A stretch of 64,000 nucleotides of DNA from Rhodococcus sp. HM1 (GCF_023218075.1 NZ_JALPTB010000004.1:1-64000); one strand, 5' to 3'. Numbered from the stretch's first letter, positions 35,757 through 44,963 are shown. Translations and numbers: made by a program. The notes: a model not told the origin generated them from the letters alone.

Positions 35757-36926
35757 ATGAGAGACGCAGTGATCGTCGAGGCCGTCCGCACTCCCCTGGG
35801 CCGGGGCCGGGAAACCGGTGCGCTGCACGACGTCCACCCAGTGGATCTGATGGCCCACAGCCTCCGCGCCGTCGTCGACCGCAGTGGCGTCGACCCGAAC
35901 CTGATCGACGACGTGATCGGCGGCGTCGTCAGCACCGTCGGCGAGCAGGGCGCCAACGTCACCCGGCGCGCGGCACTCGCCGCCGGGTATCCGGAATCGG
36001 TGCCGGCCACCACCGTCGACCGGCAGTGCGGCAGCAGCCAACAGGCGTTGCACTTCGCGGCACAGGGAGTGATCGCCGGCGCATACGACATCGCCGTTGC
36101 GGCCGGGGTCGAGTCGATGAGCCGGGTGCCGATGGGATCGAGCATGCTCGGGACGACCGATCCGAGCGGCGTCGCGTTCGCCGAATGCTACCCCGACGGC
36201 CTGGTGCCCCAGGGCATCAGCGCCGAGCTGATCGCCGCGCGCTGGGGCATCTCCCGCACGCAGATGGACGAGTTCGCGCTCGGCAGCCACGCGAGGGCGG
36301 CGACCGCCACGAAGAACGGGCTGTTCGACGCGGAGATCAGCCCCGTCGGCGAGGTTCGCACCGACGAAGGCATCCGCGTCGGCAGCACCCTGGAAACCCT
36401 GGCCGGGTTGCGTCCCGCCTACTTCGACGAGGCGATGGCGCGCAGGTTCCCGCAGATCGAGTGGAACGTGACGGCCGCCAACGCCAGTCAGGTCACCGAC
36501 GGCAGCGCGGCGCTGCTGGTCACCACGAGCGAGCGGGCCGCACAGCTCGGGCTGACGCCGCTCGCCCGGGTGCACAGCGTCGCGGTCGCCGGGGACGATC
36601 CGCTGCTGATGCTGACCGCCGTCGTTCCCGCCACCCGCAAGGTGCTGGCGCGCGCCGGACTGACCCTCGACGACATCGACCTGTTCGAGGTCAACGAGGC
36701 GTTCGCGTCGGTGGTGCTCGCCTGGGCGCAGGAGACCGGCGCAGACCTGAACAAGGTGAACGTCCACGGCGGTGCCATCGCGCTCGGGCACCCGCTCGGG
36801 GCCAGCGGCGCCCGCCTGACGACCACGCTGATTCACGCACTGCATGAGCGCGGCGGCCGCTTCGGACTCCAGACGATGTGCGAGGCAGGCGGATTGGCGA
36901 ACGCCACCGTCATCGAACGGCTCTGA
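35757..36926 (+). CDS. thiolase (acetyl-CoA acyltransferase family)
   Basis: A 389-residue thiolase that cleaves 3-ketoacyl-CoA with CoA, or condenses in reverse. The catalytic residues are C91 (RQCGSSQQ), H345 (GHPLGASG) and C375 (MCEAGG). ATG chosen for AGAAGG six bases upstream; the frame extends to 35691 without support. It forms a unit with the SDR gene 19 bases downstream, suggesting beta-oxidation or degradation of a particular acyl or alcohol substrate, perhaps controlled by the divergent HxlR protein. Confidence 0.92.
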   Translation: MRDAVIVEAVRTPLGRGRETGALHDVHPVDLMAHSLRAVVDRSGVDPNLIDDVIGGVVSTVGEQGANVTRRAALAAGYPESVPATTVDRQCGSSQQALHFAAQGVIAGAYDIAVAAGVESMSRVPMGSSMLGTTDPSGVAFAECYPDGLVPQGISAELIAARWGISRTQMDEFALGSHARAATATKNGLFDAEISPVGEVRTDEGIRVGSTLETLAGLRPAYFDEAMARRFPQIEWNVTAANASQVTDGSAALLVTTSERAAQLGLTPLARVHSVAVAGDDPLLMLTAVVPATRKVLARAGLTLDDIDLFEVNEAFASVVLAWAQETGADLNKVNVHGGAIALGHPLGASGARLTTTLIHALHERGGRFGLQTMCEAGGLANATVIERL

Positions 36927-36945
36927 CCCACCGAAGGAACGAATC

Positions 36946-37641
36946 ATGAACATCCAAGGACGCACCGTGCTCGTCACGGGCGCAACCGGAGGGCTGGGCC
37001 GGGAGTTCGTCCGCCAGTTCCTCGCTCGCGGGGCTCACCGCGTGTACGCCGCAGCGCGGCGCGATCACGACTGGCACGACGAACGCGTCGTCCCGATCCA
37101 CCTCGACGTCACCGACCCCGATTCGATCCGGGCGGCGGCCGCCGCGGCGACCGATGTGGATGTGGTCGTGAACAACGCCGGGATCACCGGTGCACCCTCG
37201 CTGCTCACCTCCCCGATCGACGAGATCCGGGCCACGTTCGAGACCAATGTCTTCGGGCCGCTCGAACTCGTCCGCGCCGTCGCGCCCACCCTGGCGCGGC
37301 GCGGCGGCGGCGCCGTGATCGACGTGCACTCGGTGCTGAGCTGGCTGGCGGCGCCCGGGGCGTACAGCCCGTCCAAGGCCGCGTTCTGGGGTCTGACGAA
37401 CGCGCTGCGGCTCGAGTTGGCTGGACAGGGAACCCAGGTGGTCGGCGCTCATCTCGCCTACACCGACACCCCGATGATCGCGCACCTCGACGTCCCCAAG
37501 TCCGACCCCGCCGTCGTCGTCTCCCGCATCCTCGACGCTCTCGAGGACGGCGTGGACGAGGCGCTCGCCGACGAGGTGACGAGCGGGTTCAGGGCAGTGC
37601 TCTCGACCGCCACCACCGGCCGGGTCCCGACCCGCGCCTGA
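36946..37641 (+). CDS. short-chain dehydrogenase/reductase
   Basis: A 231-residue classical SDR: cofactor motif TGATGGLG (11-18), NNAG (76-79), and catalytic S129, Y140 and K144 (YSPSK). NAD(P)-dependent oxidation or reduction of an unknown hydroxyl/keto substrate. GAAGGAAC ribosome site; linked to the thiolase. Confidence 0.92.
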   Translation: MNIQGRTVLVTGATGGLGREFVRQFLARGAHRVYAAARRDHDWHDERVVPIHLDVTDPDSIRAAAAAATDVDVVVNNAGITGAPSLLTSPIDEIRATFETNVFGPLELVRAVAPTLARRGGGAVIDVHSVLSWLAAPGAYSPSKAAFWGLTNALRLELAGQGTQVVGAHLAYTDTPMIAHLDVPKSDPAVVVSRILDALEDGVDEALADEVTSGFRAVLSTATTGRVPTRA

Positions 37642-37675
37642 CGAGCCGTCCCGCTCTGTCGATTCACCCCGAAAC

Positions 37676-37713
37676 GACGGTTGGTGTACCGGTATTTCGA
37701 TGCACCAACCGTC
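37676..37713. terminator. bidirectional terminator-like hairpin between convergent genes
   Basis: GACGGTTGGTG (37676-37686) and its perfect complement (37703-37713) make an 11-bp stem with a 16-base loop. It lies between the SDR stop and the convergent ABM-domain gene stop, so it could end both transcripts. Confidence 0.6.
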
Positions 37714-37731
37714 ATGACGGGCACCTCTGTG

Positions 37732-38025
37732 TCAGGCGTCGACCTGCTCGTAGTGTTCGACGGTCGGGAACGGGTCGTAGAAGTGGTGCAGCAGCCGACG
37801 CCACTGCTGGTAGTCCGCCGATCCGCGGAATCCCTCGGTGTGGTCCTCGAGGGTGTCCCATTCGACGAGCAGCAGGTAGGCGTCGGGCCGTTCGATGCAG
37901 CGGGACAGGCTCAGCCGGCGGAACCCGGGCATCCGGGCGATGATCTGCCGGGCCTGAGCGAAGGCTGCTTCGAACTCGGTGGACATGCCCGGTTTCACCT
38001 GCAGCGGTGCGTGTTCGAGGATCAC
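37732..38025 (-). CDS. antibiotic biosynthesis monooxygenase (ABM) domain protein
   Basis: 97-residue single-domain ferredoxin-like protein of the ABM family (QARQIIARMPGFRRLSLSR, YLLLVEWDTLEDHTEGFR). Relatives are small cofactor-free or heme-degrading monooxygenases, though many have no known reaction. A much longer frame is open upstream, but it lies over the divergent gene; the GTG at 38025 has TACGCT six bases before it, indicating a leaderless start. Confidence 0.8.
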   Translation of the reverse strand: MILEHAPLQVKPGMSTEFEAAFAQARQIIARMPGFRRLSLSRCIERPDAYLLLVEWDTLEDHTEGFRGSADYQQWRRLLHHFYDPFPTVEHYEQVDA

Positions 38026-38031
38026 CTGCGC

Positions 38032-38037
38032 AGCGTA
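38032..38037 (-). promoter_or_regulatory. -10 box (TACGCT) for leaderless ABM gene
   Basis: TACGCT on the minus strand ends six bases before the GTG at 38025. Confidence 0.45.
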
Positions 38038-38090
38038 GTGCTCCCGACCGCGCCGGGCGTGTGCAACGACCGTCGGCCCGCTCCGGGCCC

Positions 38091-38096
38091 TACGCT
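38091..38096 (+). promoter_or_regulatory. -10 box (TACGCT) for leaderless hypothetical gene
   Basis: The same hexamer TACGCT, on the plus strand, ends seven bases before the GTG at 38104. The two divergent genes thus use identical -10 sequences and no Shine-Dalgarno. Confidence 0.45.
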
Positions 38097-38103
38097 CGAG
38101 GCC

Positions 38104-38448
38104 GTGTACAGCGACGACACCCCCGCCTTCGACCGCCTCCTCGCCGGCCTGCGCGCCCGCCGCGACCTCGCGGCCCACCGCGCCACCGACGCCGGTCTCG
38201 GGGAGCTTGCCGAGTTCGGCACCGTCGAGATCACCGTCGCCGAGCTCGACCAGCTCCTCGCCAAGATCGACGACCTCGACACCCAACTCATGACCCACGA
38301 ATTCGTCGCCGGCCAACACCTCAAACAGACCCGAGTCACGGCCGCCATGATCGAGGACCTCGAGCAGGCCGTCGCCGGCCAGGACGGCCCCCTCGCCGAC
38401 GCCATCATCGGCATCCTCGAGGCCCGTACGCGCCGTAAGGGCCGTTGA
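38104..38448 (+). CDS. hypothetical protein, predicted helical (114 aa)
   Basis: Not recognised. 114 residues, acidic in the middle and basic at the C-terminus (EARTRRKGR), with a heptad-like helical stretch (ELDQLLAKIDDLDTQL) and no signal or membrane segment. GTG start from a leaderless-type promoter. It ends 48 bases before the PemK-like gene; the two have separate promoter-like sequences, so a functional link is not established. Confidence 0.65.
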   Translation: MYSDDTPAFDRLLAGLRARRDLAAHRATDAGLGELAEFGTVEITVAELDQLLAKIDDLDTQLMTHEFVAGQHLKQTRVTAAMIEDLEQAVAGQDGPLADAIIGILEARTRRKGR

Positions 38449-38496
38449 CCTGCCGCCACGGACGTTGTCGCCTCGTCGCCGCTAAGCTCGGCGACC

Positions 38497-39087
38497 GTGG
38501 CTGGTACGTGGAAGAAACTGGGCAAGCAACTGGGCAAGCTGGCGGTCGAGCAGGGTCCTCGGCTGCTCGAGCAACTGCAGCGATCCGGTGCCTTGGACAA
38601 GGCCCGCATCGTGGCCGAGGGCAGAGCACGCACCGCCCTCGGCGGCTCGACGCAGACCCGTCGGCCCGCCCCCACACCCGGCCGGCCGGTGACCTCGCGC
38701 AGCGCACCCACCGCGCACCGGGCGCGGCGCATCGACTATGCGCCCGACCTCGACGGTCGCGCCGATCCCGGTGAGATCGTGTGGACGTGGGTCGCCTACG
38801 AGGAGGACGCGAGCCAGGGCAAGGACCGGCCCGTTCTCGTCGTCGGCCGCAACGGCTCGACGCTCCTCGGCCTGATGCTCTCGTCGAACAGCGACCGCGA
38901 CGGGCACCGCGACTGGCTCGCGCTGGGACCGGGCGCCTGGGACGCCGAGAACCGGCCGAGCTGGGTTCGGCTCGACCGGGTTCTCGATGTCCCCGAGGAA
39001 GGCATCCGGCGCGAAGGCGCGATCCTGGACCGCAAGCGGTTCGACGCGGTCGCCACCCGCCTGCGCTCCGACTTCGGCTGGCAGTGA
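38497..39087 (+). CDS. PemK/MazF-like domain protein (Rv2405-like)
   Basis: 196 residues: a basic N-terminus (AGTWKKLGKQLGKLA), a Pro/Thr-rich linker and a C-terminal PemK/MazF-type SH3-like barrel (about 90-196; GEIVWTWVAYEED, GKDRPVLVVGR, LMLSS). It resembles M. tuberculosis Rv2405 in the same neighbourhood. Typical MazF toxins are ~110 residues with a paired antitoxin; neither is clear here, so a toxin role is unproven. TAAGCT (38483-38488) eight bases before the GTG suggests leaderless translation. Confidence 0.8.
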   Translation: MAGTWKKLGKQLGKLAVEQGPRLLEQLQRSGALDKARIVAEGRARTALGGSTQTRRPAPTPGRPVTSRSAPTAHRARRIDYAPDLDGRADPGEIVWTWVAYEEDASQGKDRPVLVVGRNGSTLLGLMLSSNSDRDGHRDWLALGPGAWDAENRPSWVRLDRVLDVPEEGIRREGAILDRKRFDAVATRLRSDFGWQ

Positions 39088-39118
39088 AGCCGGAGCGCAG
39101 CGAGACAGCGGTCGCGCG

Positions 39119-39901
39119 TTACGCGCGCAGGCCGCGGGTGTTGCCGAACAGCAGCCGGTAGACCAGCGCGCCCAGCGCACCGCCGATCAGCGGGAACACG
39201 ATGAACACCCACAACTGGCCGAGCGCACCGACCTGGTAGGGCGCGACCGCGAGGCTGCGCGCCGGGTTGACCGAGGTGTTGTCGATCGGGATCGCGATCA
39301 GGTGGATCACCGCGAGGGTGAAACCGATCGCGACACCGGCCATGAGCACGTCCGACACCTGATCGGTGGCCGAGAGCACCACGAACACCAGCAGCGCGGT
39401 GAGCAGCACCTCGATCAGGATCGTGGCGCCGAGGCCGTAACCCTCCTCCAGCACCCCACCGAGCGGGCCGGTGATCGCCGACGGACTGTGCGCACCCCAG
39501 CCGTTGGCACCGAGACCGTCCACGGTCCGGTCGTAGGACGGAAGCGACTGCGCGATCGTGTAGATCACCACACCGGCGAGCAGACCGCCGATGAACTGCG
39601 CGACCCAGTAGCCGACGGCACGCGCCGCGGTGATGTGGCCGACGATCAACTGGCCGACGGTGACTGCGGGATTGACGTGGCAGCCCGAGATCGGGCCGAT
39701 CGTGTAGACGAGGAACAGCAGCGTGAGGCCGAATGCCAGCGCGACACCGAGATTGCCGACCTTCGCCCCGGCGAACACCGCCGTGCCGACGGCGGAGAAC
39801 ACCAGCACGAACGTGCCGATCCCTTCCGCCACGAACTTCTTGACATCCGAGAACGGTTCCGTCTCGACGTATTCCTGGGCTGTCTCGTGTTGGGACGTCA
39901 T
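39119..39901 (-). CDS. aqpZ: aquaporin Z
   Basis: A 260-residue MIP-family water channel. Both NPA boxes are present (77-79 in CHVNPAVT, 212-214 in TSVNPARS), with H200, T209 and R215 at the selectivity-filter positions of water-selective AqpZ. Six transmembrane segments. The loop around residues 120-150 is longer than in E. coli AqpZ. Single-gene unit convergent with the PemK-like gene. Confidence 0.93.
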   Translation of the reverse strand: MTSQHETAQEYVETEPFSDVKKFVAEGIGTFVLVFSAVGTAVFAGAKVGNLGVALAFGLTLLFLVYTIGPISGCHVNPAVTVGQLIVGHITAARAVGYWVAQFIGGLLAGVVIYTIAQSLPSYDRTVDGLGANGWGAHSPSAITGPLGGVLEEGYGLGATILIEVLLTALLVFVVLSATDQVSDVLMAGVAIGFTLAVIHLIAIPIDNTSVNPARSLAVAPYQVGALGQLWVFIVFPLIGGALGALVYRLLFGNTRGLRA

Positions 39902-39920
39902 GGGACCACCTAGAGGTTCG

Positions 39921-39936
39921 CGGCCCCGTGGGGCCG
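39921..39936 (-). terminator. GC-rich hairpin between transglutaminase and aqpZ genes
   Basis: CGGCCC, four bases, GGGCCG. It follows the transglutaminase stop on the minus strand and precedes aqpZ; it could end the upstream operon or be part of the aqpZ leader. No U-tract. Confidence 0.35.
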
Positions 39937-39973
39937 ATCCGAGTCGGTTCGACTTCCCCCTGCGTCCGGCACA

Positions 39974-40816
39974 TTACGCAAGCCGGGTGACCTCGACAAC
40001 AACCTCGTGCGCCGTGGCGCCACCGCCGGTGTAGATGCCCTTGAGCGGCGGCACGTCCGCGTAATCCCGTCCTACCCCGACCGAAACATGCTGTTCACCG
40101 ATGAACGACAGGTTGGTCGGGTCGTAACCCCACCACGCCCCGGTCCACGCCTCGATCCACGCGTGGGACTCTCCTGCGGCGGTCACCCCGATCTCGGCGT
40201 CGACCTGCGGATGCAGGTATCCCGACACGTACCGCGCGGGAATGTCCATGGCGCGCAGCAACAACAGCGTCAGGTGCGCATAGTCCTGGCACACGCCGCT
40301 GCGGTCCGCGTACGCCTCGACGGCCGAGGTGTGTACCCCGGTCGAGCCCGGCACGTAGTTCATCTCCTCGTGCACCCACCGCGCGGCGGCGAACACCGCC
40401 GAGACCGGGTCGAGTCCGCGGGCCAGGCCGCGCGCGACCTTGGCGAGGTTCTTGTCCGCGGGCACGAACACCGTCGGCACCAGCAGTTCGTCGAACCGGT
40501 CGCGGATCGGTTCCGAACGCAGTTCGTCCCAATCGACCACGGTGTCGGGCGGTCCCGACACCGTGGTTTCGACGACGGACAGGCCGGTGACGTCGAGCGA
40601 GGTGTGCGGGGCGTGCAGGTCGAAGGCGGTGACCCCGCTGCCCCAGTAGTCGGTGTAGCGGTAGGCCCGTGTCGCCGGCGTGGTGTCGACGCGGGACAAG
40701 ATCACCGTCTGCCGGCCGTCCGACCGCGGCGTGAGACGAGCCTCGTTGTAGGACGAGGTCACCGGCCCGTCGTAGCCGTATCCCGTGGTGTGCACCACGC
40801 GCATCCGCCAGCTCAC
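39974..40816 (-). CDS. transglutaminase-like cysteine peptidase family protein
   Basis: A 280-residue protein with an N-terminal bacterial transglutaminase-like beta domain and a transglutaminase core. The triad is C176 (SGVCQDYAH), H218 (ESHAWIEAW) and D232 (GYDPT). The GTG at 40816 overlaps the alpha-E stop (GTGA). It is the third gene of the ATP-grasp/alpha-E/transglutaminase trio, conserved in actinobacteria (Rv2411c-Rv2409c) and proposed to make or process a peptide; the product is unknown. Confidence 0.9.
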   Translation of the reverse strand: MSWRMRVVHTTGYGYDGPVTSSYNEARLTPRSDGRQTVILSRVDTTPATRAYRYTDYWGSGVTAFDLHAPHTSLDVTGLSVVETTVSGPPDTVVDWDELRSEPIRDRFDELLVPTVFVPADKNLAKVARGLARGLDPVSAVFAAARWVHEEMNYVPGSTGVHTSAVEAYADRSGVCQDYAHLTLLLLRAMDIPARYVSGYLHPQVDAEIGVTAAGESHAWIEAWTGAWWGYDPTNLSFIGEQHVSVGVGRDYADVPPLKGIYTGGGATAHEVVVEVTRLA

Positions 40817-41784
40817 AGTTCTCCTTCCACCGGCACGCGGTCGAGTTCCACGGCCCTCGCATCGATCCACGCCACCCACGGGGCGGAGTGGAAGAACTGA
40901 CGCGCAATCGCGTCACCGACCTGCCGGCACATGTCCTGCAGCATCAGCAGACGCTCGGCGAGTTCCTCCACGAGCACCCCCGGCTCGAGGAATTCGAGTT
41001 CGCTGCGGGCCCGCCCGAGCAGGCGCTGCGCCGCGTTCCCGGCTCCGAGCCGGTTGTCGGAGGAGTCGAGTTCGGCCAGGCAGCGTTCGGCCTCCTGGAT
41101 CGCGCTGAACACCGAGCGCGGGAACAGCCGGTCGAGCAGCATGAACTCGACGATGCGGCCCGCGTCGAGCGCCCCCCGATAGGTGCGCAGGTAGGTGTCG
41201 TGCCCGCCCGCCGAACGCAGCACCGTCGCCCAGGTCGGGGAGGTCGGACGGTCGCCGGCCCGCGACAGCAGCAGGCGCACGGTCATGTCGACGCGTTCGA
41301 TGGACCGGCCCAGCAGCAGGAATCGGTAGCCGTCGTCGCGGCACAGGGTGCTGTCGGCCAGGCCCGCGAACATCGCGGCACGTTCTTCGATGTAGCGGAA
41401 GAACTCGTGCGGGCCGAGGCGTTTCGACGCGCGTTCACGTTCGGCGAGACCGTTGTAGGTGGTGTTGAGACACTGCCACATCTCCGTGGACGTGACCTCA
41501 CGGGCGCCGCGGGCGTTTTCCCGGGCGGCGGCGATCGTCGACGCGATCGACGTGCCGCCGTCGCGCCCGAACGCCACGAGGTCGACGACGGACTGCACGT
41601 CCAGGGCACCGGCAGGCTCGTCGAACCCGAGAACACGCAGCAACCGGCGGCACGTCTTGTCGGGATCGACCGTCGAGTCCTCGAGAAGCTGGTGGACCGC
41701 GACGTCCATGATCCGGGCCGTGTCGTCGGCCCGCTCGACGTAGCGGCCGATCCAGAACAGCGATTCCGCGTTGCGCGCCAGCAT
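40813..41784 (-). CDS. alpha-E domain protein
   Basis: A 323-residue all-helical alpha-E protein ([20 protein letters not shown] opening, typical of the family). Unknown biochemical role; always associated with circularly permuted ATP-grasp and transglutaminase genes. ATG overlaps the ATP-grasp stop (TGATG), and its ribosome site GGGAGGGGG lies within the last codons of that gene. Confidence 0.9.
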   Translation of the reverse strand: MLARNAESLFWIGRYVERADDTARIMDVAVHQLLEDSTVDPDKTCRRLLRVLGFDEPAGALDVQSVVDLVAFGRDGGTSIASTIAAARENARGAREVTSTEMWQCLNTTYNGLAERERASKRLGPHEFFRYIEERAAMFAGLADSTLCRDDGYRFLLLGRSIERVDMTVRLLLSRAGDRPTSPTWATVLRSAGGHDTYLRTYRGALDAGRIVEFMLLDRLFPRSVFSAIQEAERCLAELDSSDNRLGAGNAAQRLLGRARSELEFLEPGVLVEELAERLLMLQDMCRQVGDAIARQFFHSAPWVAWIDARAVELDRVPVEGEL

Positions 41785-43430
41785 CACTGCCCCCTCCCGT
41801 TCTGCTGTTGCTGCTGTTGTTGTTGCTGCTGGGTGTCGCTCAGTTCCGGCCCGCGATCGACGGATCCGACCTGCAACGGTTCCGCGACGACCCGGTCGCC
41901 GCCGAGTTCGCTCTCCTCGCCCGAGCTGCGGGGCGCGAGCACCCACGTGTCCTTGCTGCCGCCGCCCTGGCTGGAGTTGACCACCAGCGACCCTTCGGGC
42001 AAGGCGACCCGGGTCAGGCCGCCCGGCAGAACCCACACGTCCTCACCGTCGTTGACCGCGAAGGGCCGCAGATCCACGTGCCGCGGCGCGAGCGCCTCGC
42101 CTGCCCGGGTGGGGACGGTCGACAGCTGCACGACGGGCTGCGCGATCCAGCTGCGCGGGTCGGCCCGGATCTTGCGGGCCATGGTCTTCAGTTCCGCGGC
42201 GGAGGCATCGGGGCCGAACACGATGCCGTATCCGCCGGAGCCCTCGACCGGTTTGATCACCAGTTCGTCGATGCGGTCGAGGACCTCCTCACGTTCCTCG
42301 TCCAGCCAGCACCGCAGGGTGTCGACGTTCGGGAGCAGCGGTTTCTCGCCGAGGTAGTAGTCGATGATGTCCGGCACATAGGTGTAGACCAGCTTGTCGT
42401 CGCCGACGCCGTTGCCGACAGCGCTCGAGATGACGACGTTGCCCGCGCGGGCGGCATTGAGGATGCCGGCGACACCGAGCACCGAGTCGGGCCGGAACTG
42501 CATCGGGTCGAGGAAGTCGTCGTCGATGCGGCGGTAGACGACGTCGACCTGCTGCTCACCTTCGGTGGTGCGCATGTAAACGATGTTGTCGCGGCAGAAC
42601 AGGTCGCGGCCTTCGACGAGTTCGACGCCCATCTGCCGGGCGAGGAGGGAGTGTTCGAAGTAGGCGGAGTTCGCGACACCGGGGGTGAGCACCACGACGG
42701 TGGGGTCGGCGGCGTTGGGGGCCGCGGCGGCACGCAGTGCGCGCAGCAGGCGCAGTGCGTACTCGCCGACGGGCCGGACCCTGTGTTCGAGAAACAGGTC
42801 GGGAGCGACCCGGGCCATCGCGCGACGGTTCTCCATGACGTAGGACACGCCCGACGGGGACCGCAGGTTGTCCTCGAGGACCCGGAAGGTTCCGGTCTCG
42901 TCGCGGATGAGGTCGATCCCGGCGACGTGGATGCGCACCCCGTTCGGCGGCACGATGCCGGCCGCTTCGCGGTGGAAGTGCTCACACGAGGTCACCAGCC
43001 GTTTGGGCACGATGCGGTCGCGGAGGATGTGCTGCTCGCCGTACACGTCGTGGAGGAACATCTCGAGCGCCCGCACCCGCTGGGTGACGCCTCGCTCGAT
43101 CTTGGTCCATTCGGCGGCGGCGATCACCCGCGGCACGAGGTCGAGCGGGAACGGTCGTTCCTGCCCGGACAGGGAGAAGGTCACGCCTTGGTCGGTGAAC
43201 GCCCGGCCGAGCGCCTCGGTGCGGGCGGTGAGGTCCTCCGGTCCCTTCGCTTCGAGGATCTTCGCGAGGCGCCGGTACGGGGCTCGCACGCGGCCGTCCG
43301 CGTCGAACATCTCGTCGTACGCCGCTCCGGCGGCGGCCGCGTCCGGGTAGCCGTCGAAGACGTCGGTGGTCGTCGATCGACGTCGTTTCCCGGTTCTGGC
43401 AGCGTCGAGGGTGGAGTTGCGGCGGCTCAT
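41784..43430 (-). CDS. circularly permuted ATP-grasp protein
   Basis: A 548-residue CP-ATP-grasp ligase-like protein (Rv2411c family). Conserved elements are [49 protein letters not shown] and the Mg/ATP-site region [14 protein letters not shown]. The frame is open to 43598, but the ATG at 43430 gives the family N-terminus. The C-terminus is unusual: ten consecutive Gln residues before NGRGQ. Heads the trio that may build a peptide bond-containing compound; substrate unknown. Confidence 0.9.
   Translation of the reverse strand: MSRRNSTLDAARTGKRRRSTTTDVFDGYPDAAAAGAAYDEMFDADGRVRAPYRRLAKILEAKGPEDLTARTEALGRAFTDQGVTFSLSGQERPFPLDLVPRVIAAAEWTKIERGVTQRVRALEMFLHDVYGEQHILRDRIVPKRLVTSCEHFHREAAGIVPPNGVRIHVAGIDLIRDETGTFRVLEDNLRSPSGVSYVMENRRAMARVAPDLFLEHRVRPVGEYALRLLRALRAAAAPNAADPTVVVLTPGVANSAYFEHSLLARQMGVELVEGRDLFCRDNIVYMRTTEGEQQVDVVYRRIDDDFLDPMQFRPDSVLGVAGILNAARAGNVVISSAVGNGVGDDKLVYTYVPDIIDYYLGEKPLLPNVDTLRCWLDEEREEVLDRIDELVIKPVEGSGGYGIVFGPDASAAELKTMARKIRADPRSWIAQPVVQLSTVPTRAGEALAPRHVDLRPFAVNDGEDVWVLPGGLTRVALPEGSLVVNSSQGGGSKDTWVLAPRSSGEESELGGDRVVAEPLQVGSVDRGPELSDTQQQQQQQQQQNGRGQ
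41802..41831. repeat. CAG/CAA repeat encoding a polyglutamine tail
   Basis: Ten consecutive Gln codons (mixed CAG and CAA) at the 3' end of the ATP-grasp gene, immediately before the ribosome site of the alpha-E gene. Likely prone to slippage. Confidence 0.85.
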
Positions 43431-43544
43431 GTCCGAAATGTTCGTACACGTCCGGCCCGGGTGCGGAATCGGAAACAAACTTGTCACGCCTGCGAAACAT
43501 TTGGAACGGGAACGAAATATTCGGGCCTCGAACGCGACCGCTTT

Positions 43545-43573
43545 TTGGCATTGCGGCGGCCCGCTGGTATCGT
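43545..43573 (+). promoter_or_regulatory. rpsT promoter
   Basis: TTGGCA (43545-43550) and TATCGT (43568-43573) with a 17-base spacer; transcription would start near 43580, leaving a leader of about 65 bases before the rpsT GTG. Confidence 0.6.
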
Positions 43574-43645
43574 CGTACGTCGGTGCGCATTGGTGCACCC
43601 AGAGCTTTCCGACCAGCTACCCAGCAAAACGACAGGATTTTACGC

Positions 43646-43906
43646 GTGGCCAACATCAAGTCCCAGGTGAAGCGGATCCGCACCAACGAGCGCAACCGAC
43701 TCCGCAACCAGTCGGTCAAGTCCTCGCTGCGCACGGCGATCCGTTCGTTCCGCGAGGCCGCGGCCGCCGGCGACAAGGACAAGGCCGTCGAACTCCTCGT
43801 CTCCACCAGCCGCAAGCTCGACAAGGCCGCCAGCAAGGGTGTCATCCACCCGAACCAGGCCGCCAACAAGAAGTCGGCTCTGGCGAAGGTTGCCAACCAG
43901 CTCTGA
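43646..43906 (+). CDS. rpsT: 30S ribosomal protein S20
   Basis: 86-residue basic helical protein of the 30S subunit that binds 16S rRNA. Opens [18 protein letters not shown] and ends [14 protein letters not shown], characteristic of S20. GTG start (43646) after ACAGGA. Single gene flanked by a clear promoter and terminator; same position as in mycobacteria, convergent with holA. Confidence 0.96.
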   Translation: MANIKSQVKRIRTNERNRLRNQSVKSSLRTAIRSFREAAAAGDKDKAVELLVSTSRKLDKAASKGVIHPNQAANKKSALAKVANQL

Positions 43907-43932
43907 GGTAGAACGCAAGCTCTGGCTCCGAC

Positions 43933-43961
43933 AAGACCGCCCTCCTCGTGAGGGCGGTCTT
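43933..43961 (+). terminator. rpsT intrinsic terminator
   Basis: AAGACCGCCCTC and its perfect complement (12-bp stem) enclose a 5-base loop, followed by T. The A-rich 5' arm also gives a T-run in the reverse direction, so it may work for holA as well. Confidence 0.8.
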
Positions 43962-44000
43962 TCGTCGTCCGGACCCCGGACCCCGGACCGGGAGCGGTGA

Positions 44001-44963
44001 TCAGCGGCCGGCCAGGGCGGCGATCCGCCGGACCGCTCGCTCGACCGCGTAGTCGGCGTCGGCGGCGATGCCCTTGACCTCACCGTTGAGGGCCGCCACG
44101 ATCGCCAGTCCGGACGCGACCGAGTCCGGATTCCACGCGCGGGCCTGCGCCTGCGCCTTCTTCACCTTCCACGGCGGCATACCCAGATCCGACGCCATCT
44201 TGAACGGATCACCGCGCCCGGCGGACCCGACCCGCGCGATGGTGTGCACCGCGTCGGCCAGCGCGTCGGCCAGCAGCACGTGCGCGACACCGCGGTGCAT
44301 CGCCCAGCGCAACGCCTCGAGCGCGCCGGCCGTGTCCCCCGCGACGGCCTTCTCGGCCACCTCGAACCCGGTGACCTCCGCCTTGCCGGAGTAGTACCGA
44401 TTCACCGCGGTCACATCGACCTTCCCGCCGGTGTCCGCGCACAACTGGCTGCACGCGGCGGCGAGCTCCCGCAGATCCGAGCCCACCGCGTCGATCACCA
44501 TCTGCACGACGTCGGGCGCCACGCGCACCCCGGCGGCCCGGAACTCGGCGCGCACGAAGTCGACACGTTCGCTCGCCTTGGTGACCTTCGCGCATTCGTG
44601 GACCTCGGCGCCGCACTTCTGCAGCGACCCCACCATCGCCTTGGCCCGGCCGCCGCCGCTGTGCAGGATCACCAGCGTGACGCCCTCGGGTGGCGCGGCC
44701 GCCGCGTCGAGGATCAACGCGACCGCGTCCTTGCCGGCCTCGGCGGCGGCTTCGAGCACCACCACGCGGTCCTCGGCGAACAGCGACGGACTCAGCAGTT
44801 CCGCGAGTTCGGCGGCACCGGCATCGCCCGCACGCAGCCGGGACACCGGCAACTGGGCGCCCGCGCCGCTGGTTTCGCGTACTCCGGCGACGATCCCGGC
44901 GACCGCGCGTTCGACGAGCAGTTCTTCGTCGCCCAGGACCAGGTGCAGTTGCGTCGCGCTCAC
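44001..44963 (-). CDS. holA: DNA polymerase III delta subunit
   Basis: Clamp-loader delta subunit, which opens the sliding clamp. 320 residues, with the family N-terminal [10 protein letters not shown], an AAA+-like but ATPase-inactive core and a C-terminal collar domain ([21 protein letters not shown]). ATG overlaps the comEC stop (ATGA). The comEA-comEC-holA order is conserved in actinobacteria. Confidence 0.94.
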   Translation of the reverse strand: MSATQLHLVLGDEELLVERAVAGIVAGVRETSGAGAQLPVSRLRAGDAGAAELAELLSPSLFAEDRVVVLEAAAEAGKDAVALILDAAAAPPEGVTLVILHSGGGRAKAMVGSLQKCGAEVHECAKVTKASERVDFVRAEFRAAGVRVAPDVVQMVIDAVGSDLRELAAACSQLCADTGGKVDVTAVNRYYSGKAEVTGFEVAEKAVAGDTAGALEALRWAMHRGVAHVLLADALADAVHTIARVGSAGRGDPFKMASDLGMPPWKVKKAQAQARAWNPDSVASGLAIVAALNGEVKGIAADADYAVERAVRRIAALAGR

